Source of the DNA: Streptomyces sp. SN-593
GTDB taxonomy: Bacteria; Actinomycetota; Actinomycetes; Streptomycetales; Streptomycetaceae
Direction: 5' to 3'
NCBI RefSeq assembly: GCF_016756395.1
Contig: NZ_AP018365.1
Span: 3,943,001-4,007,000, forward strand
DNA length: 64,000 bases
A program made the translations under genes and the position numbers. Positions 54,859-63,931 of the stretch are shown here, piece by piece; within the stretch, counting starts at the first letter, position 1, and each line of letters starts with the position of its first letter. The notes beneath the pieces were generated by a model. The model saw only the letters and a program-made list of their open reading frames with translations, did no database searches and was not told where the DNA came from.

Positions 54859-56179
54859 GACGGCCACTCGGTGATCTCGTTGTGAGGCTATGCGGTGAGT
54901 GCGGTCGGCAGGTCCATCTTGTCGGTTTGTGACTCGTTCGGGGTGGGGCGGGTTTTGGCGAGCAGGTCGCGGCTCATGTAGCGGCGGGCTTCGGTCCATT
55001 CGTCGTTCTGCTCGGCCAGGACTGCGCCGATCAGGCGGATGACGGCGGTGCGGTCGGGGAAGATCCCGACGACGTCGGTGCGGCGGCGGATCTCCTTGTT
55101 CAGGCGTTCTTGGGGGTTGTTGGACCAGATCTGCCGCCAGATCTCACGCGGGAACGCGGTGAACGCCAGCAGATCGGCCTGGGCTGTGTCGAGGTGCTCG
55201 GCGGCCTTGGGGAACTTGGTCTCCAGGGCGTCCAGGACGTGCCGCATCTGGGCCTGGACGGCGTCGGTGTCGGGCTGCTCGAAGACGGTTCGCAGCAAAG
55301 TCGCCACCCAGGGCTGGGCAGATTTCGGGACCTGGCTCAGCAGATTCCTCGCGTAGTGGGTGCGGCACCGCTGCCAGGACGCGCCGGGCAGAACCGTGCC
55401 GATCGCGGCCACGAGGCCGGTGTGGGCGTCGGAGACGACGAGCTGGACACCGGAAAGACCGCGGGCGGTCAGAGATCGCAGGAACGCCAGCCAGCCGGCG
55501 CCGTCCTCGGCGGTGGCCACGTCCAGGCCGAGGATCTCGCGGTGACCGTCGGCGTTGACTCCGACCGCCACCAGCGCGTGGATGTTGATGATCCGGCCTT
55601 CTTCGCGGACCTTCTGTGTGAGGGCGTCGACCCGGACGAACGCGTACGGGCCGGCGTCCAAAGGTCGGTTCCGGAACGCGGTGACTTGCTCGTCCAGGTG
55701 CTTGGCCATCGCGCTCACCTGTGACTTCGACAGTTGGGTGACGCCGAGGGACTGCGCGAGTTTCTCCACGCGACGGGTAGAGACGCCCAGGAGGTAGGCG
55801 GTCGCGACGACCGAGATGAGGGCCTGTTCGGCCCGGCGGCGGCGTTCCAGCAGCCAGGTCGGGAAGTAACTGCCTGACCTCAGCTTGGGGATTGCGAGTT
55901 CTACCGTGCCGGCGCGGGTGTCCCACTCGCGCGGGCGGTAGCCGTTGCGGTGGTTGACGCGTTCGTCGCTGACCTGCCCGTATTCGGCGTTGCACATCGC
56001 GTCGGCCTCCGCCGACATGAGCGCGTCGGTGAACGTCTTGACCATCGCGCGCAGCAGGTCGGGACTCGCCGCGGTGAGGTTGTCCTCGGTGAGGGCGTGC
56101 AGGGGCAGACTGTTTGGTGCGGTCATCGTGCTGATCTCCTTCGAGGCTTAGTCACTTCGAAGATCAGCCGGTGGCCGTC
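54859..56179 (-). mobile_element. IS256-family insertion sequence (ends approximate)
   Basis: The sequence GACGGCCAC near 54859-54867 is mirrored at 56171-56179, and TGATCT follows each after a few bases. These mark imperfect terminal inverted repeats. No target duplication can be confirmed. One intact transposase gene fills the element. Confidence 0.65.
54888..56126 (-). CDS. IS256-family (mutator-type) transposase
   Basis: The 412-residue product is full length. The Mutator/IS256 DDE set is present: Asp in 'FVRVDALT', Asp in 'LVVSDAHTGL' and Glu in 'NNPQERLNKEIRRR', with the family's 'WQRCRTHYARNLLS' (C-x2-H motif). An N-terminal region 'YRPREWDTRAGTVELAIPKLRSGSYFP' (quoted in part) binds the IS ends. 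AAGGAG precedes the ATG. It appears active. Confidence 0.95.
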   Translation of the reverse strand: MTAPNSLPLHALTEDNLTAASPDLLRAMVKTFTDALMSAEADAMCNAEYGQVSDERVNHRNGYRPREWDTRAGTVELAIPKLRSGSYFPTWLLERRRRAEQALISVVATAYLLGVSTRRVEKLAQSLGVTQLSKSQVSAMAKHLDEQVTAFRNRPLDAGPYAFVRVDALTQKVREEGRIINIHALVAVGVNADGHREILGLDVATAEDGAGWLAFLRSLTARGLSGVQLVVSDAHTGLVAAIGTVLPGASWQRCRTHYARNLLSQVPKSAQPWVATLLRTVFEQPDTDAVQAQMRHVLDALETKFPKAAEHLDTAQADLLAFTAFPREIWRQIWSNNPQERLNKEIRRRTDVVGIFPDRTAVIRLIGAVLAEQNDEWTEARRYMSRDLLAKTRPTPNESQTDKMDLPTALTA

Positions 56180-56356
56180 TTTCTATGCAGGCACCCACCC
56201 GGACGCCGGGACAAACCCCCGGATCGGGTCCCACCCGCTACACCACTTCCAAGGACGCAACCGTGCTCGGACCGGGCCCGCCAGGTGAGCCCTATCGCGC
56301 CCGCCCTTCCCCTGCTCGCCTGGCTGACTGGCGCACTCGAGCCGCCCCGCTGGCGT

Positions 56357-57088
56357 TCAGAAGAAGGGCGGCAGGTGCCAGCCCCGCCAGCCGGGTGGGT
56401 AGGTGCCGTCGCGGATGAGTTCGGCGCGTGAGGCAGGGCGTCCGCCTGAGAACAGGTCGAGGTACTCGGCAATCGACCGGCGTAGATCGTCCGGGTCCGC
56501 GGCATGGCCCGCGTAGCGCTCCCAGGGCCCGTCGGCAGCGAGGAACTCCTGTGCGTGGTGGGCGTCGAGGCGGTCGTCGAGATGGAGCAGTGCGGCCAGG
56601 GCCATGCGCGGTCCTTCCTCGTCGCCCCGGGGCAGTGCGACGCGAAGGTACCGGACCAGTGTTGCGGCGTCCTGGTCCCCGCCGAGGCAGGCCGCGGTCG
56701 GCCCGAGGTCCGCCATGCCATGGTGTTCGTGCTCCGCCGCCATCTCTGCCAGGCAGTTCCGCAGGTCCACACGCCGGCCGGCGGCGATGAGCCACAGACC
56801 CACGCCCTGCTCACGCCGTCCCAGGCGGAGCAGCGTCTCCACCTCGCGTGCCGTGGCCCGCCGGGCGTCCCGGCGCAATCGCCGCTGGAAGAGCCGCAGG
56901 CGGGGAAGAGGCAGTAGCAGGGCCGCACCCGAAAGTACGTACCGGTACCGTCCGTGTGCCTTCACGTACCGACGGGTCACCCGCAGTTCCAACGCCCGTT
57001 GCGGATCCGGCGTGAGCAACTCCACCCCGAGGCCGTACAGCGCGTCCCACCTGCGCCGAAGGAGGTGGACAGGGTGGAGCAAGAACAT
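56357..57088 (-). CDS. DUF6000-family protein
   Basis: The 243-residue product has a basic hydrophobic start (residues 1-~70, 'RYVLSGAALLLPLPRLRLF') and a helical domain with 'VGLWLIAAGRRVDLRNCLAEM', 'AATLVRYLRVALPRGDEE' and 'LAALLHLDDRLDAHHAQEFL', the DUF6000 pattern. The function is unknown. AAGGAGGAGG precedes the ATG at 57088, so this start is preferred over 57109. It stands alone between the IS256 element and a divergent VapBC-like pair. Confidence 0.75.
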   Translation of the reverse strand: MFLLHPVHLLRRRWDALYGLGVELLTPDPQRALELRVTRRYVKAHGRYRYVLSGAALLLPLPRLRLFQRRLRRDARRATAREVETLLRLGRREQGVGLWLIAAGRRVDLRNCLAEMAAEHEHHGMADLGPTAACLGGDQDAATLVRYLRVALPRGDEEGPRMALAALLHLDDRLDAHHAQEFLAADGPWERYAGHAADPDDLRRSIAEYLDLFSGGRPASRAELIRDGTYPPGWRGWHLPPFF

Positions 57089-57287
57089 GGCCCTCCTCCT
57101 TGCGCGCATCAGTCAGTTGCAGGATGAGCGGAAACGCAGCGCGGCGAACACCCGGCTGACAGCTTCGCCTGTCATGCCCGCACCGCCTTGGGCCACCACC
57201 GCGCATCGACGCGCCACGGGGGACCACCACCCATGTGCCCGCCCGCCCTGGTAGCAGGCTCGAAGCACCAGGAGTATGGTGAATTGT

Positions 57288-57557
57288 ATGGCGAGTAAGA
57301 AGGTAACGGTGACGATTCCCGAGGATCTGCTTGACGAGATCCGAGCGGAGGCGGCTGAGCGCGGTCTGTCGGCGTACGTCGCCGAGGCACTGCGGGTCAA
57401 GCGCGACCGGGACCGGCTCGTGGAACTCGTCGACTGGCTCCAGGAGGAGCACGGCCCCGTCACCGAGGACGAACACACGACGGCCCTGGACGAGTTGCAC
57501 AGCCTCGACGCCGAGCACGAGCGTCGTCGGACCAGCGGCGTCGGAGACGCCGCGTGA
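57288..57557 (+). CDS. VapB-like antitoxin (ribbon-helix-helix)
   Basis: The 89-residue product starts with a ribbon-helix-helix: 'KKVTVTIPEDLLDEIRAEAAERGLSAYVAEAL' (quoted in parts 'KVTVTIPEDLLDEIRAEA'). An acidic C-terminal half binds the toxin. The ATG at 57288 is chosen because the conserved domain follows directly; ATG 57276 is also in frame. The PIN-domain gene's GTG overlaps its stop. It likely represses its own promoter, where TATGGTGAATTGTATGG lies just at the start. Confidence 0.85.
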   Translation: MASKKVTVTIPEDLLDEIRAEAAERGLSAYVAEALRVKRDRDRLVELVDWLQEEHGPVTEDEHTTALDELHSLDAEHERRRTSGVGDAA

Positions 57558-57976
57558 AGAGGCGAGGCGGCGAGCACGCACCCCCGCTCCGGGTCTTCGT
57601 GCTCGATTGCGAAGCCTTGTCCCTGGCCGTACGCGGTGACCGGAAGATGATCGCCTGGCTCGACCTGGCGGCCCGGGGCGAAGCCGAGGTGGTGACATCC
57701 CCGATGACGCTGGTCGAGGCGTACGACTGCCGCATGACCGAGCAGCGCTGGGACTGGGTGCTCTCCCGGCTCAAGGTCGCCGACATCGGAAAGGACGAGG
57801 CCCGACAGGCCCGTCGACTTCTGGCCGACACCAAGTTGCACGGGCACAAGTACGCGATCGACGCGGTGCTCGCCGTGGTGGCACGACAGCAGCAGGGCCA
57901 GGTCACCGTCTTCGCCTCAGACGTCGACGACCTGGAGAAACTGGTCCCTGACACCGTCGTCGTCAAGAAGGTATGA
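57554..57976 (+). CDS. VapC-like PIN-domain toxin
   Basis: The 140-residue product has the PIN nuclease acid set: Asp in 'FVLDCEALSLAV', Glu in 'MTLVEAYD', Asp in 'HGHKYAIDAVLA' and Asp in 'VFASDVDDL'. VapC toxins cleave tRNA or rRNA. GTG start overlaps the antitoxin stop. The spacing and size are standard. The pair is the last gene unit before the att-like copy at 58103. Confidence 0.88.
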   Translation: MKRRGGEHAPPLRVFVLDCEALSLAVRGDRKMIAWLDLAARGEAEVVTSPMTLVEAYDCRMTEQRWDWVLSRLKVADIGKDEARQARRLLADTKLHGHKYAIDAVLAVVARQQQGQVTVFASDVDDLEKLVPDTVVVKKV

Positions 57977-58102
57977 CACCGACGTCCGGTCTCAGTTCTG
58001 GTGTCATTCACCAACGTTCAGCCACGTCCGCCCGACCGTCTGTCCATCGTTCCGCCGCAGGTCAGTATTTTTCCGTTCGGCTGCGATCGGCAACGTGACC
58101 CG

Positions 58103-58190
58103 TTGGAAGGCGTGTTGGGGGCAACCCCTCACGAGTTCGCATCTCGTGTCCTCCGCCTGTGCCTCACCGGGCACGACGTCCGAGGGGCCC
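58103..58190 (+). repeat. att repeat 4: degenerate copy of tRNA-Ser 3' half
   Basis: It starts TTGGAAGGCGTGTTGGGGGC and continues with two or more changes (TTCGCATCTCGTGTCC in place of TTCGAATCTCGTATCC). A match of CTCACCGGGCACGACGTC follows. The hairpin beyond is decayed. It is the oldest-looking junction and the likely right edge of the accretion. Confidence 0.85.
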
Positions 58191-58275
58191 CGCTGCCGCG
58201 CGGTCGTGGTCGTCCCCCGCCGCCGTTCCCGCATCCGAGTACTGGCGTATGTCGCGCCCCGGGCAGGTCGGACAT

Positions 58276-59034
58276 TCACCCGTTGCGGGAGCCTTCGCGC
58301 AGGGAGCGGGCCAACTCGGCGACGTGCTGTGCCTGGGCGGCGGTGAGGCGTCGCAACTCCCACAGCAGCGCCGCGGCGTCCGCTCCCTCCGGAGAAGGCG
58401 ATGGCACCTCGCCCAGATCGACCCCGGTGAAGCCGGCAAGTTCGCGGGCGTCGATCCCCAGCAGGGTGGCGAAGCCTGGGGGTGAGGTCCTGACGACCGG
58501 AGCCGATCACGCCGTACGTGGCCGCCGACAGGTAGGTAGGCGTCACGAACGCCAGGGCGTGCGCCATGCCTGACCAGCCCAGGTTGCGGTAGCGGAGCAT
58601 GCGGATGACCTTGTTGCCCGGCTCATCGGCCAAGGGCGCGAGCCCTTTCGGCGTGAAGCCCGTCGTCCGTGGCTCCTGGGGCAGCGAGCGGGCTATTCCA
58701 AGGAGTTCACCGCGCGTCGGCCTTGGGATGTGCACCACATCCAGCAGGGCATGCCGCGCCCACTGCTCCGCTCCGGCGTCCAGCGGCGCCAGGTCGTCCG
58801 GGACCGCACGCCCCGCGAGGATGAACAGATCGACCGTGTGGAGCCCCAGCGCGGGAGCGAGCCGCCGCAGCAGTCCCCACCGGGCGCCGCCCCAGCAATC
58901 ACCGCTCGAACATCGTCTGCGCTCAGCCCGGCGCGATCCGCCAATTCCCCCACGCCGAGTTCCCGATGGCCCAGCAGCCACGCCAACCTCGCGCCGAACC
59001 CGACAGGTTCCACCACGCCTCGCAGACTGACCAC
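58276..59034 (-). pseudogene. XRE-family regulator broken by two frameshifts
   Basis: Three frames together encode one regulator. The first part is 'GFGARLAWLLGHRELGVGEL' plus 'AGLSADDVRAVIAG' (HTH), ending near 58890. The middle is 'LLRRLAPALGLHTVDLFILAG' to 'YLSAATYGVIGSG', ending near 58490. The last is 'GFATLLGIDARELAGFTGV' to 'LARSLREGSRNG' and a stop at 58276. Each part follows the next in sense and order. One base is lost or gained near 58870-58895 and another near 58490. It lies directly after att repeat 4. Confidence 0.8.
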
Positions 59035-59131
59035 GAACGGACCTACGGCGTCACCGCCCCAGCGGAACCCGCCGCACCGGCACGCTCTTCCCCGACGAAC
59101 TCCCGGTCACAGCGGCGGCTTGGAAGGGACG

Positions 59132-61936
59132 TCAGGAGGTGTAGTAACCCTCGATGTCGGCCACGGCGTTCACGGCGCCTTGGGCGTTGTGGAGGGTGAA
59201 ACGGCCCTCGTAGCAGGGTACGTACGCGAGGACGGCGGTGGTGCGGCCCGCCATGAAGTTGAGGGTGGAAGCGCCAGGACTGGTGTTGAACTCGTCGGGG
59301 TCATCGGCGGTGAGGTGGCCGTTGGCGCTGGGGGTGACGGCGGTCAGGTTGACCAGGACGCCGGTGACGTCGGAGGGGATACCGGCGGTTCCCCCCACCC
59401 GGACCTGCAGGGTGGAGCCGCTGGCGAGCGCACCCTTGTGACCACCGGTACCGGAGCGCGTGTCCAGGACCCGGACCGGCGCGATCGGGTGGAGAGGCTT
59501 GTTGAAGGGCTCGGTCGTGGGTCCGAAGGGGACGTACACGCCCTCGACAGAGGCGATGAGGTCGACCGATCCGGCGTTGTTGTAGAGGGACACCCTTCCG
59601 TTGGTGTCGACGGGGACGACGACCATGGCCGCTCGCGTCTCCCCGGTGCCGAAGTTGAGGTTCGACGCCGTCGGCACCGCGTCGCCCGGACGGTAGGCGG
59701 TGACGTAGCTGTTCGAGGTCGCCCCGGTCTCGACGAGGTCGAGGACCACCGCGGTGGCACCGTACTCCGCGGAATTCGCGTTCCCGATGTTCCGGAGGGC
59801 GGTGAAGGTGAGGGAGGAGTGCGGGGCGACCTTGCCGAGCGCGGGCAGACCGTTCGTCTTGTCTCCCCGGGTGTCCAGCACCCTGATCAGACCGCCGTCG
59901 TCGTGGAGGACACTGCCGTCGTTCGCCTCAGGGGTGAGCGTGGTGTAGCCCTCGACATCGGCGACCAGGTCGGCGGAGCCGGCGGAGACGGAGAGAGAGA
60001 CCGTTCCGTCCGGGCCGATCGGGACCGTCACCAGGTTCGCCGCCGTCTGGCCCTTGGCGTAGTTGATGATCGAGGAGGTGGGCTGGGAAGCCCCGCCCGG
60101 ATAGGCGGTGATGTGCCCGCCGACGGTCGGACGCGTGACCGTGACGTTGAGGAGCACGGAGGTGGCGTTCGCGACGGGACCGGCGCCGTTGGCCTTCAGA
60201 TGGACGACTTTCCCTGCGGCGACCTGCGCCTTCGGCGCGCCGAGCCCGGTGCGGGTGTCGAGGATGCGGCTGGGGCTGGTCGAGACGAATACCGGACCGA
60301 CGGTGACCTCGGCCGTGGTACTCGACGTCCGGCCGCCCAGGTCGCTCTCAGTGGCGTGGACGGTGTAGGTACCCGCCTTCGCGTAGGTGTGCTGGTCCTC
60401 GCACGAGTAGTCCTGGGTGACCGCGGGCGTTCCGTCGCCGAAGTCGATCCGGCAGGAACCGAGTTCGAACGGGTCCCCCTGAGCGTCATCCCTGACGTGC
60501 ACGGCGAGCGGCGTGCTCGCATCCAGTGCGAGCACAGCGATCTTGGCGGTGAAAGGGGCCTGCGGGCTGACGTACTCGACCAGTTGGCGTTCCCAGGCAA
60601 GGGCCCCTGGGGGTGTATCGGTGTCCACCGTGATCACGAAGCTGTCCCCGCTGCCGGGCAGCTTGGTGTACGTGTGCCGGACGGAGGCAGCCGTGGAGGT
60701 GAGCGGCGGGGTGCCGTCACCGAAGTCGTACGTGCGACTGACCGTGGTCCCCCACGGGTTCACGTCGTGCGGGGTGACCGTCACGGTGGCTCCGACCGCG
60801 ATGCGGTTCGGAGAAGCGGTGGGGTAGCCGACCGAGAACGGGTTGCGCTGCTCGTTCGCCCCGCGGTCGAAGTACCCGGGCCCGGTACCGGTGTTGGGAG
60901 TCAGCGTGTCATCGACACGGGGGAAGCCGAGGATGTCGGTGGAGAGCTCACCGGGTGCGTTGGCGTCGGCCGAGTCGATACCGGGGTTGCCCTCGCCGTA
61001 CCACTGGAAGCCGCTGGTGCCCCCCGCCGTTCCTCCGACGATGTCGTGGCCGCCCTGCCCGGTGGCGGTCTGGAACGAGGCGACCTCGGTGTAGTCGGTG
61101 CCCGCCCAGCCGTAGACCGCGCCCCCGGCCCGGGGGTAGTAGAGGTTGTAGCCGATCGTGGTGGTAGCCGTAGAGTCCGCGCCCACCTCGATCCGGCCGC
61201 GGTCGAACCCGTTGTTCTCCACGGTGGTGCCGGTGGAGGCGCCGTCGATCGCGACGAGGTCGGCGAGACCGCCCAGATTGTTGCTGGTGACGGCGGTGTC
61301 CACGGCGCCGTCGAGCGCGATATCCCGGTCGGCGTATTCGCCTTCGTCGATGTCGTTCGTGGTGACGACGGTGCGCCGTACGCCCACGCCGACGCTGATC
61401 ACCGGATTGTCCTTGTCCACGGGGAGAAGGTTGTTTCGACTGATCGTCACGTCGCTGCTGCTGCCCGACACCGCGATCACGGACGCGTCCTCGGCGCCGT
61501 TGAGGTTGAACTTGTCGATCGTGACGTCGTCGGAGTCCTGCACGCGTATGGAACCGGCGGACAGCATCATGGTCCCGTCCCGCAGGGCCACGTCGTGGAC
61601 GCCAGCGAAGGTGAGACCGGCGACCCTGAAGTTGCCCTCGATGGTGAGGGGAGCGTCGGACGTGCCCGACGACGTCACCGTGGTGGCCGGATAGTCCCCG
61701 TAGCCCGACACGACCACCGTGTCGCCGGGCTGCGCGGCGTCCACCGCGGCCTGGAGCGTGCAGTACGGCTGTGCCTGCGTGCCGGTACCGGCAGCGGTGT
61801 CGGAGCAGGACGCGTTCTGGATGTCGACGTACCGCGTGCCCGTGTCGGCGGACGCGGTCAACTCTGCCCCCGGCAGGAACCCTCCGCCGACAAGAAGCGA
61901 CAGCACGGCAACGCCGACCACACGTGATCTGTGCAC
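59132..61936 (-). CDS. Large secreted beta-helix/PKD protein with C-terminal LDTR repeats
   Basis: The 934-residue product has a signal peptide (residues ~1-30), then a right-handed parallel beta-helix domain (about 35-370) opening 'YCTLQAAVDAAQPGDTVVVSG', as in pectate-lyase-like surface proteins. Two PKD-like modules follow ('TYDFGDGTPP' and 'CRIDFGDGTPAV'), then three ~120-residue repeats each starting 'RILDTR', 'RVLDTR' or similar and ending 'DVEGYYT'. Such LDTR repeats are common in secreted actinomycete proteins and may bind cell wall. GTG start at 61936 has GGGGGGA ahead. An enzymatic role is possible but no catalytic residues are assigned. Confidence 0.8.
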   Translation of the reverse strand: MHRSRVVGVAVLSLLVGGGFLPGAELTASADTGTRYVDIQNASCSDTAAGTGTQAQPYCTLQAAVDAAQPGDTVVVSGYGDYPATTVTSSGTSDAPLTIEGNFRVAGLTFAGVHDVALRDGTMMLSAGSIRVQDSDDVTIDKFNLNGAEDASVIAVSGSSSDVTISRNNLLPVDKDNPVISVGVGVRRTVVTTNDIDEGEYADRDIALDGAVDTAVTSNNLGGLADLVAIDGASTGTTVENNGFDRGRIEVGADSTATTTIGYNLYYPRAGGAVYGWAGTDYTEVASFQTATGQGGHDIVGGTAGGTSGFQWYGEGNPGIDSADANAPGELSTDILGFPRVDDTLTPNTGTGPGYFDRGANEQRNPFSVGYPTASPNRIAVGATVTVTPHDVNPWGTTVSRTYDFGDGTPPLTSTAASVRHTYTKLPGSGDSFVITVDTDTPPGALAWERQLVEYVSPQAPFTAKIAVLALDASTPLAVHVRDDAQGDPFELGSCRIDFGDGTPAVTQDYSCEDQHTYAKAGTYTVHATESDLGGRTSSTTAEVTVGPVFVSTSPSRILDTRTGLGAPKAQVAAGKVVHLKANGAGPVANATSVLLNVTVTRPTVGGHITAYPGGASQPTSSIINYAKGQTAANLVTVPIGPDGTVSLSVSAGSADLVADVEGYTTLTPEANDGSVLHDDGGLIRVLDTRGDKTNGLPALGKVAPHSSLTFTALRNIGNANSAEYGATAVVLDLVETGATSNSYVTAYRPGDAVPTASNLNFGTGETRAAMVVVPVDTNGRVSLYNNAGSVDLIASVEGVYVPFGPTTEPFNKPLHPIAPVRVLDTRSGTGGHKGALASGSTLQVRVGGTAGIPSDVTGVLVNLTAVTPSANGHLTADDPDEFNTSPGASTLNFMAGRTTAVLAYVPCYEGRFTLHNAQGAVNAVADIEGYYTS

Positions 61937-62105
61937 AGTTCCCCCCAGGGACCGCGCTCCACCGCTCGACGCGGGCGGGGTCGCCCTGGTACCGAGCGAG
62001 CGTGAGGAGAGCGCGGTAAAACTTAGCAGCAGGCCGAAGGACGGCGGGAGTTGCCGAGGACGCGACTCGGCGGCTGCGAATGCGGCGCTCCTAGCCGAGG
62101 CGTGA

Positions 62106-62298
62106 TGTAGCGCGGGCGGTGTCCTGTCGGTCTACCCGCACGGAACGACGTACCCGGGCACCGCGAACCTCAACTGGGCCGCCGGCCAGACCGCTTCGAA
62201 CCTCACGGTGGTACCGCTGACCGACGGCAAGATCGCCGTCAACAACGGCAGCACGGCCTCCGCCGACCTCTTCGCCGACGTCGTCGGCTACTACCGCC
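62106..62298 (+). pseudogene. Fragment of an LDTR-type repeat on the opposite strand
   Basis: In one frame the DNA encodes 'AGGVLSVYPHGTTYPGTANL', 'AAGQTASNLTVVPLTDGKIA', and 'STASADLFADVVGYYRR', the second half of the same kind of repeat found in the neighbouring secreted protein. No start, signal peptide or upstream half is present. It is the 3' remnant of a lost gene. The gap 62299-62587 holds nothing supported. Confidence 0.7.
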
Positions 62299-62587
62299 GG
62301 TACGGCACCGCCGCCGTCATCGTGCCCCACGCCGTCCGTCTCGGGGCAGCCTCCGCACTGCCCGCTCGGGGTCACGGTAGGACGTTCGCGCCGGCGACGC
62401 GCGGGGTGATCTCGACGGGGGGCTGCGCGCTCCTCCGTGTCCGCCCTGCGGCGTGGGGTGGAACGCCTCGGCGATCTTCGAGGTACGGGCAGGGAAGTCC
62501 CCGCCACACCCGTGTGGGACGCATGCCCAAGCGAGGCTGCGGCCGTCGCCGATGTCCTCGCCGGGAGTCGGGTCTCCCGGGGCCCGT

Positions 62588-63931
62588 TCAGAACAGTTCC
62601 AGCCCTCCGCCGCTGGTGTCCTCGATGACCGGCCGGAACTCGGCGGGGAGGCCGTCCAGGCGGTCGGGGCCGGCTGCGGCGGCCACGGCGGGGGCCGTCT
62701 CGGTCAGCCAGGCACGAAACCGCTCGGCGGCGTCGCGGTAGCCGACTCGCGCCAGGACACGGTGCTCGCCAGCGGGGCAGAAGTCGACGGCGACGGTGAA
62801 CAGGCAGGAACGGGGAGCGTTCTGACTGCCCGTCCAGGACACGCGCAGGACACCGCAGGGCGTGCGCCCGCGGGCAGCGGGGTGGGTCGGGCGCAGCGAT
62901 CGGCAGGCTGTGTGAGCGGTCCATGCGGCGAGGTGCGGCAGGGGCAGGGTGGTGCGGGCGCGGCAGCCGGGACAGCGGTGCCAGTGGCGGAGCCAGTCGT
63001 CGGCGTCGGTGTGGAACAGGCGGTCGTAGCGGTTCGCCACGCGGATGTCGTTGCTGTAGAGGTGGTCGGGACGTTCCTGTGTGTTGCAGGACTGGCAGAC
63101 GGGGGCGCGGACGTAGCCGTGTTCGTGGCAGTGGTCGAGCACGGTGGCGGGCGCGGCGCGGCAGACGGCGCACGCCCACTCGGCCACCTTCCGGGAGGTA
63201 CCGGGCTTCCTGCTGAGCACCGAGTACAGCCTGCCTTCCAGTTCCTTGGTGTACGGCCGGAGGGAGGCGGTGGGGCTCTCAGGGCCCGTCGTCCGCCGAC
63301 CGCCCGCCTCGTCGGCCGGCCGGGGGTGGGAGGGCGGCCCGGTGATGGCCGCGCTCCCCCGGCGGGTCCGCGCGGCCTGCGTCCACTGCCTCTCGGCGTG
63401 CTCGGCCGCGTCCAGCAGCCTGACCACAGCGCGCGGCAGCCACCACGTGCGGTGCGTCCCGTCGCGGGTCCGCTCCACGAGCACGTGTCGCCAGTCGATT
63501 CCCGCCAGGGGGTGGGGCCGGCCGGCTCCGTGTCCTGCCACCCGGTCAGGGCAGCCCGGCTCCTGCAGTTCCGCCGCGACGCGCCGGCGCCAAAGCAGCG
63601 GCGCCTCCTCGGTGTTCTCCCGTCTCGGCGCCCCACGAAGCGGACCGACACGCACCAGGTCCCGCGGATCCATCGCCACCGCGTGCAGTTCCGCTGCCGC
63701 CCGGCGCACCTCGGCCTCCGGCACACTCCACCGACCGCCGCTCGCCCTCACCGTCGCCACCACATGGCGACCCAGCAGGACGTACCCCACCCGATCACGA
63801 GCAGGAGAGCCGGTGAACGCCCCGGCAGCCGTCGGCACCGCACTGTCGGCCGTCAGATCGACCCACAGAGCGTCCGCGGCGGCCATGGTGATCAGGCCGC
63901 CGGTGCGACCGGGGGTGACACGCTCCGACAT
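62588..63931 (-). CDS. Endonuclease VII-like HNH-family protein
   Basis: The 447-residue product has a poorly conserved N-terminal half (about 1-235). A zinc-type nuclease motif follows, 'WACAVCRAAPATVLDHCHEH' with 'GYVRAPVCQSCNTQE' (C-x2-C ... LDHCH ... C-x2-C), the pattern of phage endonuclease VII and HNH relatives. A second Cys pair 'HRCPGCRART' follows, then a beta-rich C-terminus. Such proteins cut branched or non-specific DNA; the role here is unknown. ATG at 63931 has a weak ribosome site. It is close to the window edge, and its upstream context is not visible beyond 64000. Confidence 0.7.
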   Translation of the reverse strand: MSERVTPGRTGGLITMAAADALWVDLTADSAVPTAAGAFTGSPARDRVGYVLLGRHVVATVRASGGRWSVPEAEVRRAAAELHAVAMDPRDLVRVGPLRGAPRRENTEEAPLLWRRRVAAELQEPGCPDRVAGHGAGRPHPLAGIDWRHVLVERTRDGTHRTWWLPRAVVRLLDAAEHAERQWTQAARTRRGSAAITGPPSHPRPADEAGGRRTTGPESPTASLRPYTKELEGRLYSVLSRKPGTSRKVAEWACAVCRAAPATVLDHCHEHGYVRAPVCQSCNTQERPDHLYSNDIRVANRYDRLFHTDADDWLRHWHRCPGCRARTTLPLPHLAAWTAHTACRSLRPTHPAARGRTPCGVLRVSWTGSQNAPRSCLFTVAVDFCPAGEHRVLARVGYRDAAERFRAWLTETAPAVAAAAGPDRLDGLPAEFRPVIEDTSGGGLELF

